The position numbers were made by a program, and so were the translations under genes. 17,478 nucleotides of DNA, from assembly GCA_002887195.1 (NCBI GenBank), contig PJAB01001084.1:1-17478 (forward strand), given 5' to 3'. Of the stretch, positions 15,481 through 17,478 are shown piece after piece. Position 1 is the stretch's first letter. Every line of letters begins with the position of its first letter. The notes under the pieces were generated by a model. The model had not been told where the DNA came from, searched no databases, and saw nothing but the letters and a program-made list of their open reading frames with translations. Source of the stretch: Chrysochromulina parva (taxonomy: Eukaryota; Haptophyta; Prymnesiales; Chrysochromulinaceae).

Positions 15481-17478
15481 ATGTGGGCAATCGTCCTCGG
15501 CCTCATCGGCGGGCATGTCGTCCCGATGCCTGCGGCCAGAGTGTGCATCGCAACTACAGCTGCCTGCGGCCTGCGGCCACAGCTGCCTGCGGTCAGAATG
15601 TGCACCGCAACTACAGCGGCGATTGCACCGGAAAACACTTTCAGCTGCAAATACTGCGGCACCCAGCTGAGCTCGCGCAACCACCTCTACCGCCACTTGC
15701 GCGAGGAGGCTGCGTGCGGCGAGCAGGCGGTTGCGGACGGTTTTGACCTTGAGGCGCGTCGGGAGCGAAAGATTCACAAAGTCGCGCTGCTTGTGGGCTA
15801 TACCCACGGTGGCAGCGAGCGCGTGGGTGAGCTTGTTCGCACCGCAGTCCGGACGCTCGAGGGCGAGGAGCCGACCACGCTCACTCGAGCGACTGGCGTC
15901 GACTATCGACGCTCTGAGCTGCTCCGCCACACTACGATGCCGGCCGTTGAGGACGTCTTCGTGTACGCCAGCCGCGCTGCCGACGAGGCGCTCGACGCAG
16001 ACGACCAAGCGAGGGTTGCGTGGCTGACGCAACTCAACGAGCAGCTGCATCCGCACGGCATCAGCGTGCTCGAGCGCGAGCGGCTGCACGCTGACCTTCA
16101 ATCGCTCAACGCGGAGCATCGGTGCAGCGCACGCGAGCACGTGCTGCTGCTGCCTTGGGCGTATTTGAGCGATACGGAGCCCCCGACCTCGTCTGAGGAG
16201 GTGGTAGCGATCGCAGCCCGTTTCAAGGCGGTACTTCGGACGCTACAGCCGCCCAAGACAGCGACCGGGGGCGGCTCTCGCAACCGTCGGAGCGAGCTGC
16301 AGAAGACATGGCGTGCATCGCAGCGCTGGCACAATTTTGCACCGAGCGCCACGAGTGCCGACGGAGATCGCTACGGTGCTCGTGCCGCCGTGCCCTCGGA
16401 CGCAGCATGTCAGCACATCGTAGACAGGTTCTGGCTACAGGGACGGCCGATTGTGTGGCGCGCCGCCGTGGGCGGCCGGCCATACGTGCGGCTCCAGGTG
16501 AACGCGGACGCGCTGCTGGAGGGGCAACTCGAGGCGATGGTGGGTACCGCGGTGTGCGTGTGGCGTGGCTGGCTGCCTCGGGAGTTCCCAGCAGTGGCGC
16601 TCGACCCAACCGTCGTGCTGCGCACGCCGGCACTCCCGGCGGGGCTCGGCTACCTGCGCCGCGCGCGCTTCGACTGGGAGGCACCCAAGCAAGCGCTCTT
16701 CCGCAGGCAGCGCGCGCCGCCGACCGAGGAGCGCCTCGCGGCCTTCGAAGCGGCCTTGGTGGAGCGCATTGCGAGCTCTCCCGTCGCCACCGAAGCGGTG
16801 ACCCAGGCGTGGCTCGAAGAGAGCGAGCGGCATACCTGCCCGGCCATCCTGCGCACCGCCGAGCGCCTTGGATTGCGCCTTGGATTGGCAGAGCGCCTCG
16901 GGAGTGTGGCGGCGCCGCTGGCGGCCTCGGGCTCGCAAATGGCACGAGTTGCAGCCGCCGATGAGCATGGCGACGAGCCGCTCACCACAGCGCTCACAGA
17001 TGCGCCCGCGGTGTACGCTGACGTGCTGCGGCTCCTCCGGCTCGCCGATCGCAGCGGCCAGTGGCCTTCGACGAGCCGCGCACGAGCGCGCATCCTGAGC
17101 GTTGAGGACGTGACCACGGGCGGCTCCTTTTCGTTACGCGCGCCCGGTCGCGGCGCCGTGACGTCGACTTGGCACGCGGGCAGCACCCGCGGTAACGTCC
17201 TCTTTGATGAGCTCGTGCATGCAACCTTTGCACTTGAGAGCGCTCTCATGCCAGATCGCCCGCCGTCGACGATGGTGGCGGTCAACCGGCGCGCGCTCTT
17301 TCGGCCACACACGGACGCAGGCTCGGGGTTCGGACAGTCGACCTCGCTCATCGTCGGCTTGGGCGACTACAGCGGAGGCGAGCTGGTCGTCGAGGGCGAG
17401 CCGTCCGACATCCGGTACAAGCCGTTACAGTTCGACGGTTGGCGGCAGCGCCACTGGACGTTGCCCTTTGAGGGCGAG
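15481..17478 (+). CDS. C2HC zinc finger + PUS1/TruA-like domain + 2OG-Fe(II) oxygenase, 3' truncated
   Basis: A frame of 666 codons runs open from the first ATG after in-frame stops to the window edge. Residues 1-50 are a hydrophobic then Ala/Thr/Arg-rich leader. A zinc finger follows, with C56, C59, H72 and C79. Residues about 98-405 follow the PUS1/TruA fold block by block: KVALLVGY, LNEQLHPHGISVL, HRCSAREHVLLLP, RWHNFAP, a QLEAMVG block, and LPAGLGYLRRARFDW. The canonical R-T-D-x-G-V motif is absent (T151 at the Asp position), H220 replaces the usual Tyr, and E351 the usual Arg, so pseudouridine synthesis is doubtful. Residues about 535-666 are a 2-oxoglutarate/Fe(II) oxygenase: FRPHTDAG (iron ligands H610, D612), LIVGLGDYSGGELVVEGE, and probable distal His H658. 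The Arg that binds 2-oxoglutarate would lie just past the edge. The likely role is RNA- or DNA-directed hydroxylation or demethylation (inference). Confidence 0.8.
   Translation, partial: MWAIVLGLIGGHVVPMPAARVCIATTAACGLRPQLPAVRMCTATTAAIAPENTFSCKYCGTQLSSRNHLYRHLREEAACGEQAVADGFDLEARRERKIHKVALLVGYTHGGSERVGELVRTAVRTLEGEEPTTLTRATGVDYRRSELLRHTTMPAVEDVFVYASRAADEALDADDQARVAWLTQLNEQLHPHGISVLERERLHADLQSLNAEHRCSAREHVLLLPWAYLSDTEPPTSSEEVVAIAARFKAVLRTLQPPKTATGGGSRNRRSELQKTWRASQRWHNFAPSATSADGDRYGARAAVPSDAACQHIVDRFWLQGRPIVWRAAVGGRPYVRLQVNADALLEGQLEAMVGTAVCVWRGWLPREFPAVALDPTVVLRTPALPAGLGYLRRARFDWEAPKQALFRRQRAPPTEERLAAFEAALVERIASSPVATEAVTQAWLEESERHTCPAILRTAERLGLRLGLAERLGSVAAPLAASGSQMARVAAADEHGDEPLTTALTDAPAVYADVLRLLRLADRSGQWPSTSRARARILSVEDVTTGGSFSLRAPGRGAVTSTWHAGSTRGNVLFDELVHATFALESALMPDRPPSTMVAVNRRALFRPHTDAGSGFGQSTSLIVGLGDYSGGELVVEGEPSDIRYKPLQFDGWRQRHWTLPFEGE
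15527..15617 (+). repeat. 57-bp-period direct repeat in the leader of the zinc finger/oxygenase gene
   Basis: Two 34-bp copies at 15527-15560 and 15584-15617 differ at three bases. The gap holds further partial copies of TGCCTGCGGCC. The 57-bp period equals 19 codons and repeats (M/L)PA(A/V)R(V/M)C(I/T)ATTAA in the encoded leader. Keeping the frame favours translation of this region. Confidence 0.8.

Noticed and set aside
16223..16945. Minus-strand frame of 240 codons and overlapping plus-strand frame 16308-16964
   Set aside because: Both overlap the PUS-like domain coded in another frame. They are Arg/Ala/Pro-rich and lack domain character.

Overview
The window looks like nuclear DNA from a GC-rich, gene-dense, intron-poor unicellular eukaryote, most likely a microalga of the haptophyte or pelagophyte kind (an inference from gene style, not from a marker gene). 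The support is a eukaryote-only gene (UPF2, nonsense-mediated decay), a Ser/Pro-rich membrane or wall-type protein, a very large coiled-coil protein with an IQ motif, no operon spacing or Shine-Dalgarno pattern, and long uninterrupted reading frames that start at ATG. I found no rRNA, tRNA, CRISPR array, integrase, transposase or reverse transcriptase.

Layout, left to right: an open frame on the minus strand running off the left edge (1-282, unrecognised); UPF2 on the plus strand (312-3860); a 509-bp convergent spacer with a small repeat/hairpin and a TG microsatellite; a small minus-strand membrane protein built from a tandem duplication (4370-5137); a 124-bp divergent spacer; a plus-strand PAN-like plus DUF3431-like protein (5262-6851); a 313-bp convergent spacer with an A/T-rich island; a minus-strand poly-proline membrane protein containing a 60-bp minisatellite (7165-8502); a 475-bp spacer; a 6.3-kb minus-strand coiled-coil/IQ protein (8978-15304) with two internal duplications; a 176-bp divergent spacer; and a plus-strand frame of 666 codons that is still open at the right edge (15481-17478).

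The last gene is the most interesting. It joins a C2HC zinc finger, a complete PUS1/TruA-like pseudouridine synthase fold and a C-terminal 2-oxoglutarate/Fe(II) oxygenase. Three active-site positions of the pseudouridine synthase (the catalytic Asp, the stacking Tyr and the Arg) appear to be replaced, while the oxygenase metal ligands look intact. This suggests a dead pseudouridine synthase reused as a nucleic-acid-binding module that delivers an oxygenase, a candidate undescribed nucleic-acid modification enzyme. The neighbours do not form a pathway with it. Gene order alternates convergent and divergent pairs, which is ordinary for a compact eukaryotic genome.
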